Positions 23,471-33,470 of a DNA stretch of 64,000 bases are shown in pieces (position 1 is the first letter of the stretch; each line of letters begins with the position of its first letter). The position numbers were made by a program, and so were the translations under genes. The notes below the pieces were generated by a model. It was not told the DNA's origin. It made no database searches and saw only the letters and a list, made by a program, of their open reading frames with translations. Source of the DNA: Closterium sp. NIES-65 (lineage: Eukaryota > Streptophyta > Zygnematophyceae > Desmidiales > Closteriaceae). Location of the stretch: assembly GCA_948144175.1 (NCBI GenBank), contig CANXME010002188.1:62001-126000 (forward strand), in the 5' to 3' direction.

Positions 23471-23563
23471 GACGCCGACCAGCGAGCACGACGCCCCCTT
23501 ATCGTCTCGCCCCTTGCCGCCAGTAGAGGAGTCGTCATCCTTCGCCGAAGTCGACTTGGTCGA

Positions 23564-24765
23564 CTACTTCTCCTTGCGCGGCTTGTTTCCTCCTCGACAA
23601 GGACGACGGCCGCCAGACCTTCCGCGGCCTCCCTTGGCGTCGTCGTCGTCGGAGTCACTGCGGTCGGGGCACTCGAAGGAGAGGTGGTCGGGGCTGCGGC
23701 AGATCCAGCACTCCCGACGTCGACTTCCTCCTCCTCGACCGCCACCCGTGGCCAACTTCTGCTGGTTGGCGTCCTTCGCCAGCTTCCACCGACTACTACC
23801 CCCGCCGCCAGACTGCCCACACTGCCCTGGTTGACTACCTTGCTTCGCCGGGGCGACATAGTTGACCTGCGCCAGGAGCTCCTGGGACCGCTCAGCCTCC
23901 TGCATCGCTTCATCCTGCAGGATGTAAGAGGTTAGGGTGTCCTTGTTGAGCGTTGCCCGAGTGCTCGGCGCCATCGACACCCGCTTTAGTAGGTTGTTGC
24001 TGCTTGGGAGTCCCTGCATGACGTGCGTGCCGTACGACGCCACCGAGTACTGCGCGCCGGCCATCCTTATGATGGGCAGTAGTCGGTCGCAGTCTCCTGG
24101 TTGCCCATACGCAGTTGCGTCAGTTGCCCCTCAAGCTGGGCGATGAACAAGTCGTCGGTGACTTCGTAAGTCGACTCGATGAAATGCCACGCCCGGTGGC
24201 CAGCCTCGAGATACTGTACTCCGTGCATGAATTCAGGCCCGCGGAGCAGCACCACGAGATGACTGTGAAGGTCAGCAACTGCATGGCGCGAAAACTCCGC
24301 TCGCAAGTCGGGGTAGTGTTCCTCCGGCGTCGCCATGGTGCCACGTGCAAAGCCGATCAGCCCGGCCATCTCCAGCTGGGGCTCAATAGCTTCCTTCCAG
24401 GTGAGAATGTTGGGTCGACCGACCAGCAGGGGGGTGACCAAGATCCTGTCTGGCGTAAACTTAAAGTAGCCGTAGCTCGGTAGTATCCCACCTGCAGTCA
24501 CATGGCTCGCCGACATCGGCATCAATCCGCTTCGACGTCCTCGGACGTCGCCCTGCGAGGAGCCTGCAGCCGCCGACGACTGCATCCCTCGCGCCTGAAC
24601 GCCGCCGACTTCATCGGCGCGAATCACACTTCGCTGCCTCAACGTGCCTCCCGCATTGCTGCCAACTTGGCCACCACCAGCGTCGACGCCCCCGTCGACG
24701 CCGCCCTCAGTGTTCACCGGTCGAGGAGATGCAAGCCGAGAAGGAGGGTGCTCCGTCGCCCCCAC
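23564..24765 (-). pseudogene. Element D gag (one frameshift)
   Basis: The N-terminal frame 24067-24765 contains FTPDRILVTPLLVGRPNI, a WKEAIEPQLEMAGLIGFA block and ESTYEVTDDLFIAQLEGQL, a copia Gag layout. A shift at about 24065 moves to 23564-24064, which has the zinc knuckle CWICRSPDHLSFEC (C-x2-C-x4-H-x4-C) followed by an Asp run and a basic tail. Gag binds and packages element RNA. Confidence 0.82.
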
Positions 24766-25013
24766 AGCGCGGATGCCAGCCTCGACGACTGCCTAGGGGA
24801 GGTCGCCGTACTCCTTCGCCTCATGGCGTCTCCTTGCGTTCTCCACCCGTGCCTCCAAGGTGTCCACCACCCCTGCGTCACCAACGGCCCCTACCATAGT
24901 GACTATCGCACAGGTGCCGGCCTACACACAATAGGTAAGTGACCACTACGTCGACTTGACTGAAAGGTAAGTTGTGTGCCGTCCACGCTCACCGCACCAT
25001 GCGGAGATAACTC
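24766..25013 (-). other. Leader of element D
   Basis: Between the gag start and the right LTR. The bases next to the LTR (25013 leftwards, minus sense GAGTTATCTCCGCATGG) do not match the usual TGGTATCAGAGC, so the primer used by this family is not identified. Confidence 0.55.
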
Positions 25014-25553
25014 TATCAACGGGAGCTAGACTATGGGCTAGGCACGGGGTAGGAGGGATCTCTGCGTTCGTCCCTTAGTCGTTCTCTAACACTTGTGCGT
25101 TCATAGGGAAAAACTGCAAGATTTTCACTAGTAAAAGCTGAGAACAATGGTACGCACAAGATGGCAAGACTAGACTAAATCAGAGCTACGATGAAAGCAG
25201 GTCAACTGCCAGCGTAGCATGGTCGACCGCGTGCCAGCACGACTTGGACGACCGCGCTCCAGTAGCGCAGAGTCGTGGCTTTCCAACGCTGCAGGTCGAC
25301 GGCGTGCCAGCACCGCTAGTCGACGGCGGGCCAGCGTTGCTCCCGCAGTACAGCATTGCACCAGCTTCGCAGGTGCTTGCAGATGATTGGCACGCCGTGC
25401 CTTGTAGCCTGCACAGCGCACACACCAAATCAACCTCGTGCTGACGACTGCATCTGATCAGCCACGTCGACCTCGGGATACCACCACCGAGGTCGGTCTC
25501 GCCAAAACCACCTGGACGACCGTCGCACTCCTCTGCAGAACCTCGTCACTCAT

Positions 25554-25558
25554 GTAAC
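25554..25558. repeat. TSD of element J, left copy (GTAAC)
   Basis: GTAAC at 25554-25558 and 27614-27618. The uninterrupted LTR of D has one copy at the matching place (GGTAACCTGG), which proves the insertion point. Confidence 0.9.
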
Positions 25559-25606
25559 TGTTGTGTGGGAGACTGGGTTTAGGGTTTAAGGGGGGTGCGT
25601 GGGAGT

Positions 25607-27350
25607 AAAGCTAGTGGTAGTCACAACGGGCAAGTGAGGAGGAGGAGGGAGAGTGAGGGGAGAGGAGACAGGAGGCGACGGCTGAAGCTGCAGACACACG
25701 GGCAACAGGAGGCAGACTGGCACAGCGGCTACCGGACAGCGCCCGGACTACAGGAGTAACAGGCCCCGCGGCTCAAATAGCGGCGGACGGGCAACGGACC
25801 CACGGGCGGCTGGCACAGCTGGCTACGACTGGGCTACCGGGACAGCGCCCCGGACTACAGGTGCTGCTGACGACAAACTGGCAACCTCCGCTCATCCTCC
25901 CGCACACAGTCCCACCACCTTGATACACACCCACTGCTACACCACTAGCTCTACTCCCACGCACCCCCCTTAAACCCTAAACCCAGTCTCCCACACAACC
26001 ACCCCCCTCAGCGACAGCTGCAGCAGTGGGAGACGAAGGAGGAGGAGGAGAAAGGGAGGAAGGCACACCGACCACCCCCATACCCGCCACCCCACAAGCG
26101 GCCCCCTCAGGTCGCCACGACGGACGACGGGAAATGGCAGGGAGGGGGGGGGGGGGGGGTGGCGGGGCCGCGACGGTCAGGGCGGGGCCGCGACAGGTAG
26201 GGCGGGGCCGCGAAGGTAGGGCGGGGCCGCAACGGTCGGGGCGGGGCCGCGACGTAGGGCGGGGCCGCTTCGAGGGGCGGGGCCGCGACACAGGGCGGGG
26301 CCGCGACGTAGGGCGGGGCCGCGACGAGGGGCGGGGCCGCGACGAGGGGCGGGGCCGCGACGGTCGGGCAGGGCCGCGACGTAGGGCGGGGCCGCAACGG
26401 TCGGGCAGGGCCGCTTCGAGGGTGGGGCCGCGACGGTCGGGCAGGGCCGCGACGTAGGCCGGGGCCGCGACGTAGAGCAGACGCCCGCCGCGCGCCCCGG
26501 CCTACGTCGCGGCCCTGCCTGACCGTCGCGGCCCCACCCTCGAAGCGGCCCTGCCCGACCGTTGCGGCCCCGCCCTACGTCGCGGCCCTGCCCGACCGTC
26601 GCGGCCCCGCCCCTCGTCGCGGCCCCGCCCCTCGTCGCGGCCCCGCCCTACGTCGCGGCCCCGCCCTGTGTCGCGGCCCCGCCCCTCGAAGCGGCCCCGC
26701 CCTACGTCGCGGCCCCGCCCCGACCGTTGCGGCCCCGCCCTACCTTCGCGGCCCCGCCCTACCTGTCGCGGCCCCGCCCTGACCGTCGCGGCCCCGCCAC
26801 CCCCCCCCCCCCCTCCCTGCCATTTCCCGTCGTCCGTCGTGGCGACCTGAGGGGGCCGCTTGTGGGGTGGCGGGTATGGGGGTGGTCGGTGTGCCTTCCT
26901 CCCTTTCTCCTCCTCCTCCTTCGTCTCCCACTGCTGCAGCTGTCGCTGAGGGGGGTGGTTGTGTGGGAGACTGGGTTTAGGGTTTAAGGGGGGTGCGTGG
27001 GAGTAGAGCTAGTGGTGTAGCAGTGGGTGTGTATCAAGGTGGTGGGACTGTGTGCGGGAGGATGAGCGGAGGTTGCCAGTTTGTCGTCAGCAGCACCTGT
27101 AGTCCGGGGCGCTGTCCCGGTAGCCCAGTCGTAGCCAGCTGTGCCAGCCGCCCGTGGGTCCGTTGCCCGTCCGCCGCTATTTGAGCCGCGGGGCCTGTTA
27201 CTCCTGTAGTCCGGGCGCTGTCCGGTAGCCGCTGTGCCAGTCTGCCTCCTGTTGCCCGTGTGTCTGCAGCTTCAGCCGTCGCCTCCTGTCTCCTCTCCCC
27301 TCACTCTCCCTCCTCCTCCTCACTTGCCCGTTGTGACTACCACTAGCTTT
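25607..27350. repeat. Inverted repeat (palindrome) with arms of about 860 bp in element J
   Basis: Left arm 25607-26465 is the reverse complement of 26494-27350. The same 63-codon frame can be read at 25773-25964 (minus) and 26993-27184 (plus), which shows the arms are nearly identical; the clearest difference is the length of a G/C run near 26142-26159. The spacer (26466-26493) is CGCGACGTAGAGCAGACGCC... The centre is built of GGGGCCGCGACG repeats. Transcripts would fold into a long hairpin. Confidence 0.9.
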
Positions 27351-27483
27351 GCTTATCATTGTGAACTCTAAACTATTTCTTCTTGAACTTGTGCTCAGAA
27401 TGTGTGGTGACATTGTGATCCACCCTGAGCTTGTTTTGCTTTGCCTGCTCTGCTGATTACACCCCACTTTGGCTATGGGGGTG

Positions 27484-27613
27484 TGTCAGAATATTATCTT
27501 ATTGTTCTAGCCTGTAGTGGGGTGCTCTATAGCGAGTACAACCCTTCTAGGGTTTGCTATTTGTATCCTCATTCTTGCTAGTTCAATCCTCTTTCTTCCT
27601 TCTAATTTTGACA
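27484..27613 (+). repeat. 3' LTR of element J
   Basis: Starts TGTCAGAATATT and ends TTTTGACA; 130 bp, similar to the LTRs of element A. It is the only LTR of J. Confidence 0.88.
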
Positions 27614-28058
27614 GTAACCTGGTCGACCTTTAAACCACGTCGACCAGCTACTCCTTCGCGTGTCTGTCGACCACCCAAGTCGACGACCACTTCCTGTCGA
27701 CCTCACTAGGTCGACCACACCCTTGGTCGACCAGCCCCAGGTCGAGAACACTCCTGGTCGACCAGCTCCACGTCGACCAGCACAGCTGTCAGTCGACCAC
27801 CCAAGTCGGCTTCTCCAAGTCGACGTCCCCAACTCGACGCCCGTCTCTTGTCGAGGTCGACGTCGGCGCCTCCCTTCGTCGACCACCTTCATCAGGTAGA
27901 CCACCAGGTCGGCCACCCCAAAGCCGGCGCCCAGGCAGGTCGACCACCCTCGTCGACCAGCTCGCCCACAGCTGCAGGTCGGCTGCTCCCCTCACACCCG
28001 ACCCCTAAGTCGGCTCCGCCCAAGCGAGGACGGGGCCAACACACAACTCCCGTTGACA

Positions 28059-30156
28059 GCACCAACCACTTGTACCTCACCCATGCCAACAGCTTTCACC
28101 ACCCGTCCATTTCATAATCCAACTGTTGAAGCATAGGGCGTGTTACATTTTTGAAAGTCGCTGAAAGTCCGGACGGCTGTCCGGACGCGTGCGAAGATTG
28201 CGACGTCGCATGGTCACTTTGCGGCCAATGCGATGTCTTAAGGAGGCAAAACAAAGAATGCGACGTCGCTTAGACCCTGACGAACTCACTGCCGAGATTT
28301 AACGAGTTTCGTAACCACCGAAGTCTGATGCAATAGGAGTAAAGTTGTGGCTGGCCCCATTGTCAATCCACCACCCCTCTCGTGGCTTCTCCCCTCCTAT
28401 TGCTGCAACTGCCTCTCCAACCGCCACCTCTGCCTTGTCATCGTTCTCCTCTTCATCTGCCACTTGTGCTTTGCCGTTGGACCCACGACCCCCTCACTGT
28501 AAGAATGTCGGAATTCCTCCCTTAGGTCGGTGAGGACATCGCTGCCATGCATGTTCCTCATCCCAACAGCCATGATACAACCCCCTAGGAGCCATGCCCT
28601 TGGACCCCCAAGGGAAATCAAGCACTCCTGCTTTGCCTTTCCCCTGACCCCATCTGCCCGAGTTGGTGCCGCTGCTGCTACCGCTGCCTCCATGCTTTCC
28701 TCCCTTGTCCCAATTTCCCCTGCCGCTGCTGCCCATTTTCATACCCACTCCAAAGGTGGCTACATCGTCGAATCTTGGTGCAACACCAGTCCGCATCTCC
28801 TCGCTCCTCAAAGAGATAAGCATCTGATCCTTAGTGATCGATGATGATTGGTTGTTCAGCACCACCTTCAGCATCTCAAAGTGAGGAGGTAGTCCTTTAA
28901 GTACCCTCATCATCCACTCCTCAACCTCCTCCTTCCCCCGTACAGCCAAGTACTCGGACCTCAAGTCCTCGGCACACGCCCAGTATGCCGCCACTCCCTC
29001 CCCCTCTTTCAGCTTCAGGGAAGAGAGCTCCTCAGAGAGTGCCATCCGGTTACACAATCCACGCTGAAGGTAAAACTCCTTCACTCGCGTATATGCTGCT
29101 GCTGTGCCTGCAGGAACTCGGGTGACCGCTCTTGCTCCGCCATTAACAGGTGAGCTGCCCAACTTGGTCTTGCCGTCGGACTCCCGTACCAAGCGAATCA
29201 GCTCATCTGGCACCAGGCATTGCAGAATTGGGCGAATGCCTTCTGATTTTTCCTCTCCCACTTCAGCCGTGCGTCACCCGATACAGGCCGCTCCTCCGAA
29301 CCATCAAAGTACCCCCATAGGTCGTGCGCCTCTGCCCATTGTTCGAATCTGAAGCTCCAAGTCCAATAGTCGCTCCTGTCGAACTTTGGCACACTCTCCA
29401 GCTTCCCTTCACCTGGGTCATGATCCATTTGCGGCAGAGGCACTGAGGATTGACATTGAGGTGGTGGTGGAGGCAACGGCTGCGGCGGTGAAGATGATGT
29501 GGGCAGATTCACCCCCTCTTGGTTTTTGGGGCATAACTCCTCGCTCAAAACTCCGAATGATGAGCCATTTGATTCAGGTGAATCCTCGTTCCGAGTCCGG
29601 TCCAAAGGCATATCGCGATCCTAGATCCCGCATCCAAGCTGTCCGCTTAAACTCGACGATGTTGGCCGCTTTTCCGTCAACGAAGACTCGACCGTTCCGC
29701 CCGATTTTGGGCTTGTTGGATGCGCCCTGGTGTCCTCTCTTAGTGCCCGCCGTCCAATTTCTTTTCAGCGCTTTAAATCGTCACCGATTCGCGATTTTCC
29801 AATTCGGCCGCCGACTGTTTTTTGCGAATTTCGTCCGATCCGCTCGTCGATTGGTGACGACTCTGAGGCAATCGTTGTAGATCGTGCTGAGTCCTTTCGA
29901 ACGATATGCTGCACCTCTTGATCGGCCAAAGTTGACCGAGCGCCTCCGTAAATGGATGTCACTCCTCTCGTCCTCCCGAACGGATCCACACGATTTCCAG
30001 TAGGTTTCTTCTCTCCTCCCCTCCCACGTCCAAATTCCACCACGGTGCAATTTCGGCAGCCCTTCAGTAGGGATGGAAGCTAAATAGCTTCCACCAAGAT
30101 ATTATGGTCCAATGCCTTCAGTAACTTCTATTCCAACAGATTGCTAGGCCTTCCAG
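28059..30156 (-). pseudogene. Element O gag and protease
   Basis: From 29611 leftwards: a Pro/Ser-rich start with FDRSDYWTWSFRFEQWAEAHDLWGYF in shortened form (YWTWSFRFEQW), a shift near 29200-29260, then 28494-29261 with YTRVKEFYLQRGL, a LSEELSSLKLKEGEGVAAYW-type block and LKGLPPHFEMLK, which is copia UBN2 Gag. The zinc knuckle reads YHGCWDEEHAWQRC: the first Cys position is Tyr, so one zinc ligand is lost. A stop follows at 28494. The protease part around 28335-28365 reads DNGASHNFT, with Asn in place of the Ser of DSG. D cuts the sequence at 28059. The first 550 bp right of the ATG are leader. Confidence 0.8.
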
Positions 30157-30168
30157 GCTCTGATACCA
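30157..30168 (-). other. Primer-binding site of element O
   Basis: Plus strand GCTCTGATACCA, that is TGGTATCAGAGC on the minus strand, directly next to the LTR. It is the complement of the 3' end of initiator tRNA-Met, the usual copia primer. Confidence 0.9.
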
Positions 30169-30464
30169 TGTTAGAATGGTCTAAGCTACTAGCGGAAGCT
30201 GTAATAGTCTTAGAACCTCCTCATAAAGCCTAGGAATCTTAGGAGCCAACTTGGGCATGAACCATGCTAGAACCAAAAGCATTTGGAAGAAGTGAAGTTC
30301 CAACAAGAGAGAACCCTAACCTATAGGGTTTGGGAGGTTGTCCACTCTAAAGAGTGTACACCACAAGTTCTCACAGCCCAATCAATGTATTCTGCACTAC
30401 AATAGTGTAGATCTAGCACTACATATGTTTATTGGAGCAATTTGAATTAACCTTAATTCCAACA
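30169..30464 (-). repeat. 5' LTR of element O
   Basis: 296 bp, matching 523-817. Ends ATTCCAACA; GCGCC follows. Confidence 0.9.
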
Positions 30465-30577
30465 GCGCCCATAATTCTACAGGCACTCTTTGGCACCGGC
30501 GGATCCTTGCCTCGAATGGTGGTGATCGACCGTGACCTCCATCTCCCCTAGCAACGAACAACTGTAGCTATCGCGAC
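30465..30577. other. Short unassigned flank right of element O
   Basis: Unique sequence between O's LTR and the hAT-like element. No frame or repeat is supported. It should be the continuation of the host DNA left of 523. Confidence 0.4.
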
Positions 30578-31155
30578 CAGGGATAATTTTATCAGTGTAA
30601 ATCACCCTGATACACTAATAATCAGGGTGATTTTTTGTAGTCCTACTGATGCTGTAGGGTAATTTTTTATGGAGCGTAGATTTTCCTGAGATGCCAGGGT
30701 CTACGTTTAAGGCACACTGTCACCCCAGGGTTACCGTTCTTCTTAGCGAGTCTCACCCTGAAGCGAATACCCCCCCCTCCACCCCCCCCCCCCCCCCCCC
30801 CACGCACAACCATCCCGCCCCTGCATTTTTGTCCCCCTAAGATTTTTTTGGTACGAAAAACTATGTTTTTCCAGTTACTGACGTTGAAGTGGCTCGGTCA
30901 ATAGATTGGTCTTCGGAAGAATGAAGACCCGGGATCAGTTCCTAGAGCCGTGTTTTTTGTTTGGAAATTCAATAGAAACACTTCTTCAGGATTCTAAAAA
31001 TTGTTACACTGTGGTCTTAAGGTGGATTTTTTGGAAGTATGGAAAACCCTGATGATTTTTTTTTTTTTTTTTTTTAAGGGGTCTCACTGATAATCAGGGT
31101 TTCGCAAAGGTGCAGGACTGATAATAAGGGTTGCTTAAAAAAAAAATTAGCCCTG
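30578..31155. mobile_element. hAT-like non-autonomous DNA element (MITE)
   Basis: Left end CAGGGATAATTTT and right end, reverse complemented, CAGGGCTAATTTTTT are imperfect terminal inverted repeats beginning CAGGG. They are flanked by 8-bp repeats ATCGCGAC (30570-30577) and GTCGCGAC (31156-31163), 7 of 8 matching. CAGGG ends with 8-bp TSDs are the hAT signature. There is no transposase. Inside are a perfect 11-bp hairpin (30601-30611 and 30621-30631, ATCACCCTGAT), long C runs near 30768-30800 and a T run near 31057-31075. Confidence 0.65.
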
Positions 31156-31163
31156 GTCGCGAC

Positions 31164-31913
31164 TGTAAACGAGATTTACTATTTCGCTCCGTTTTTACCC
31201 ACGATTTTGGAACTTTGTGAGGTAGCTGGCGTCAGTGAACCCGCGTCGGCACCTGCACAAAATTCGCGGAGTCGTATCATGTGTGGCAGTTGACGCCATT
31301 AGATCTGGGTCAACAGCTGCGCAACAATTTCGGAGTCGCCCATGCGGCACGTGACAACGGTGGCTCGTCGTAATCTTGCGCGCGTGACTCACGGAGTGTG
31401 GCTCGGCAGCTGGCGACAACGGATATGCGTCACTATGGGCGACAATCTCGAGCAACTGTTGAGAAAAGGATGGCTGGGTTAACTGGCCAGGCGCATATGG
31501 AGTTTTTGCGTCCGAAAATGTCAGTGGCGAGGAGAGACGACACGCGAACTGCCCGATTTATGTGGGGTCAACTGCCGTCCCGCCCGCTTTTACTCCATGG
31601 CGGTCGCGTCATCAAAGATTTCGGCACGATTGCACGTGGACAGACAGAAACTTTAGACCTACCGCATTTACGGGTTGGTACACAAAACCGGACTGGCTAA
31701 ATCGCACTCAAAAGGAGTGGGACGCAGGCGGCGAGGGCAATTCGAGCCCATACACCTCGAAGGAATCTCACATGACACTACATACCTACTACTGTTAACA
31801 ATTGGCAGGCCTTTTCGAGATTGGGTTCCTTGTAAGGAAGACATTTTTGGTACAGCCTCAAGGGCCCACGGTTAAACGGCGTTCACGGTACCACCCCGAC
31901 ATTTACGGAGGAG
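31164..31913. other. Unassigned sequence before element B
   Basis: Short overlapping frames (for example 31398-31700 plus) have no recognisable domain or codon signal, and no LTR match was found. It may be host intergenic DNA, or include the outer edge of H's 3' LTR near its right end. Confidence 0.4.
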
Positions 31914-31918
31914 AGTGG
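31914..31918. repeat. TSD of element B, left copy (AGTGG)
   Basis: AGTGG at 31914-31918 and 37298-37302, immediately outside the LTRs. Confidence 0.9.
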
Positions 31919-32044
31919 TGTCAAACTTATATGCTCTAGTATGTGTAGGCTATAGTGGGGTAGCTCATATGGGGTACAACACTTTAGGGTTTCCTACTTG
32001 TACTGCTCATGCTGCTCAATGCAATCATTCCTTGTTCTTTCACA
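31919..32044 (+). repeat. 5' LTR of element B
   Basis: TGTCAAAC...TTTCACA, 126 bp, followed directly by the primer-binding site. Confidence 0.93.
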
Positions 32045-33470
32045 TGGTATCAGAGCAGATTCCCTAGTGGGAACGCTTCCTTGGGCCCCCCACTGAAATT
32101 TTCTTTCTGACCGGAGCGCCAGTCGTTCCTGCCCGAGGCGCGCCTTGTGGGCTGCCCTTCTGTCGAAGCTCTCTTAGAGGCCCCTCTCACGGCCCCTCGC
32201 GCCACCCTTAGCGGCCCCGTCGCCGCCCCTAGCGGACCCGTCGCCGCTCCCCTCCACATGCGGCCCCGTCGCCGCCCCTTCGCGGCCCCGTAGCCGCCCC
32301 TAGCGGCCCCGTCGCCGCTCCCCTCCCTACGCGGCCCCATCGCCGCCCCTACGTTGCCCCGTCGCCGCCCCTAGTGGCCCCGTCGCCGCCCCTACGCGGC
32401 CCCGTCGCCACCCCTAGCGGCCCCGTCGCCGCCTCCCTCCCTACGCGGCCCCGTCGCCGCCCTTACGCGGCCCCGTCGCCCCCCCTACGCGGCCCCGTCG
32501 CCGCCTCTACCGGTCGCGTCGCCGGCCCTAGCGGCCCCGTCGCCGCCTCTCTCTCGACGCGGCCCCGTTGCCGCCCCTACGCGGCCCCGTCGCCGCCCCT
32601 AGCAGCCCCGTCGCCGCCCCTAGCAACCCCGTCGCCTCCTCCCTCCCTACGCGGCCCTGTCGCCGCCCCTACGCGGCCCTGTCACCGCCCCTACGCTGCC
32701 CCGTTGCCGCCCCTAGCGGCCCCGTCGCCGCCTCCTTCCCTACGCGGCCCCGTCGGCGCCCCTACGCGGCCTCGTCGCCGCCCCTACGCGGCCCCGTCGC
32801 CGCCCCTAGCGGCCCCGTCGCCGCTCCCCTCCCTACGCGGCCTGGTCGCCGCCCCTAGCGGCCCCATCGCCGCCCCTACCCGGCCCCGTCGCCGTCCCTA
32901 GCGAGCAGCCGAGCCGCCCCTGGAGCAGCCGCCACTGCAGCAGCCGCCCCTGGAGCAGCCGCCACAGCAACAGCCGCCCTTGGAGCAGCCGCCACAGCAA
33001 CAGCCGCCCCTGGAGCAGCCGCCCCTGCAGCAGCCGCCCCTGGAGCAGCCGCCACTGCAGCAGCCGCCCCTGGAGCAGCCACCCTTGCAGCAGCCACCCC
33101 TGCACCAGCCGCCCCTGCAGCAGCCGCCCCTGGAGCAGTCGCCACTGCAGCAGCCGCCCCTGGAGCAGCCGTCACTGCAGCAGCCGCCCCTGGAGCAGCC
33201 GCCACTGCAGCAGCCGCCTCTGGAGCAGCCACCCCTGCAGCAGCCGCCCCTGGAGCAGCCGCCCCTGAAGCAGCCGCCCCTGGAGCAGCCGCCCCTGGAG
33301 CAGCCGCCCATACAACTGCCGCCGTCGTACGACTGCCCTTCTCGCCACTGGTGAGCACTGCCCTGCCCTTACCGCTGTTACTACTGCTCTTGCTGCTACT
33401 GCTATTTCTACTGCTACTGCTGCTCCTGGCGTGGCCAGATGCAGCTCCAGCGTCGTCCGCGTGAGTCCCT
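32045..33470 (+). repeat. Leader of element B with two tandem-repeat tracts
   Basis: The first tract (about 32190-32895) repeats a CCCCGTCGCCGCCCCTA-like unit of 18-24 bp. The second (about 32905-33310) repeats a 15-bp unit near CTGGAGCAGCCGCCC, alternating with CTGCAGCAGCCGCCC. The Pro/Gln-rich and Ala/Gly-rich frames across it are products of the repeats. The block just before gag (CTGGTGAGCACTG) is shared with element F. Confidence 0.75.

Larger units (their letters stand above)
25559..27613 (+). mobile_element. Element J: rearranged non-autonomous family-1 element with a giant palindrome
   Basis: The right end is a normal family-1 3' LTR (27484-27613) preceded by TATGGGGGTG; a perfect GTAAC TSD flanks the whole unit. 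The left end has no LTR: after TG it enters internal sequence (TTGTGTGGGAGACTGGG) at once. It then switches to an inverted copy of the internal region (25607-26465), a 28-bp spacer, and the direct copy (26494-27350). It contains no gag or pol. It is closest to element A. Confidence 0.85.
18651..28058 (-). mobile_element. Element D: Ty1/copia retrotransposon with long GTCGACC-rich LTRs
   Basis: Left LTR 18651-19604 (954 bp) and right LTR 25014-28058, the latter split by element J. Terminal sequences are close to TGTCAACGGGAG...CTCCCGTTGACA, with the first bases mutated in both copies. Minus-strand order is gag with a zinc knuckle, protease, integrase, reverse transcriptase and RNase H, all damaged. 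It sits between O's protease and integrase, whose reading continues on both sides. The flanks AACCC and GCACC do not give a clear TSD. LTR identity over the first 450 bp is about 92% by eye. Confidence 0.88.
25014..28058 (-). repeat. 5' LTR of element D, split by element J
   Basis: Homologous to 18651-19604 in two blocks, 25014-25558 and 27614-28058, continuous once J and one GTAAC copy are removed. It carries about 30 bp absent from the other LTR (GCTGCTCCCCTCACACCCGA... near 27979-28009). GTCGACC words are again dense. Confidence 0.87.
523..30464 (-). mobile_element. Element O: old Ty1/copia retrotransposon split by four primary insertions
   Basis: Two LTRs in the same orientation (523-817 and 30169-30464) bound the element. 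The right one is followed, on the minus strand, by a TGGTATCAGAGC primer-binding site; the left one is preceded by a G-rich polypurine tract. Read on the minus strand the fragments line up as gag, protease, integrase, reverse transcriptase and RNase H, the copia order. Removing A, C, I and D leaves about 6 kb. By eye the LTRs differ at roughly 14 positions plus two small indels over 295 bp, about 95% identity. The flanking pentamers GCGGT and GCGCC do not form a clean TSD, which fits age or a later rearrangement. Confidence 0.88.

Noticed and set aside
26107..26987. Identical proteins predicted on opposite strands (26107-26397 minus, 26562-26987 plus) as a duplicated gene pair
   Set aside because: The duplication is the DNA palindrome of element J; the peptides are translations of GGGGCCGCGACG repeats.
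31398..31875. Possible small host genes in overlapping frames right of the hAT-like element
   Set aside because: Frames are short, overlap in three phases, and show no domain, codon bias or splice context.
32905..33310. Regular short repeats considered as a CRISPR array
   Set aside because: The units are directly adjacent 15-bp repeats without unique spacers, within a eukaryotic retrotransposon leader.
32374..33354. Pro/Ala- and Gln/Pro-rich frames that look like structural proteins
   Set aside because: They are translations of tandem DNA repeats in B's leader; equally open, equally repetitive frames exist on the other strand.
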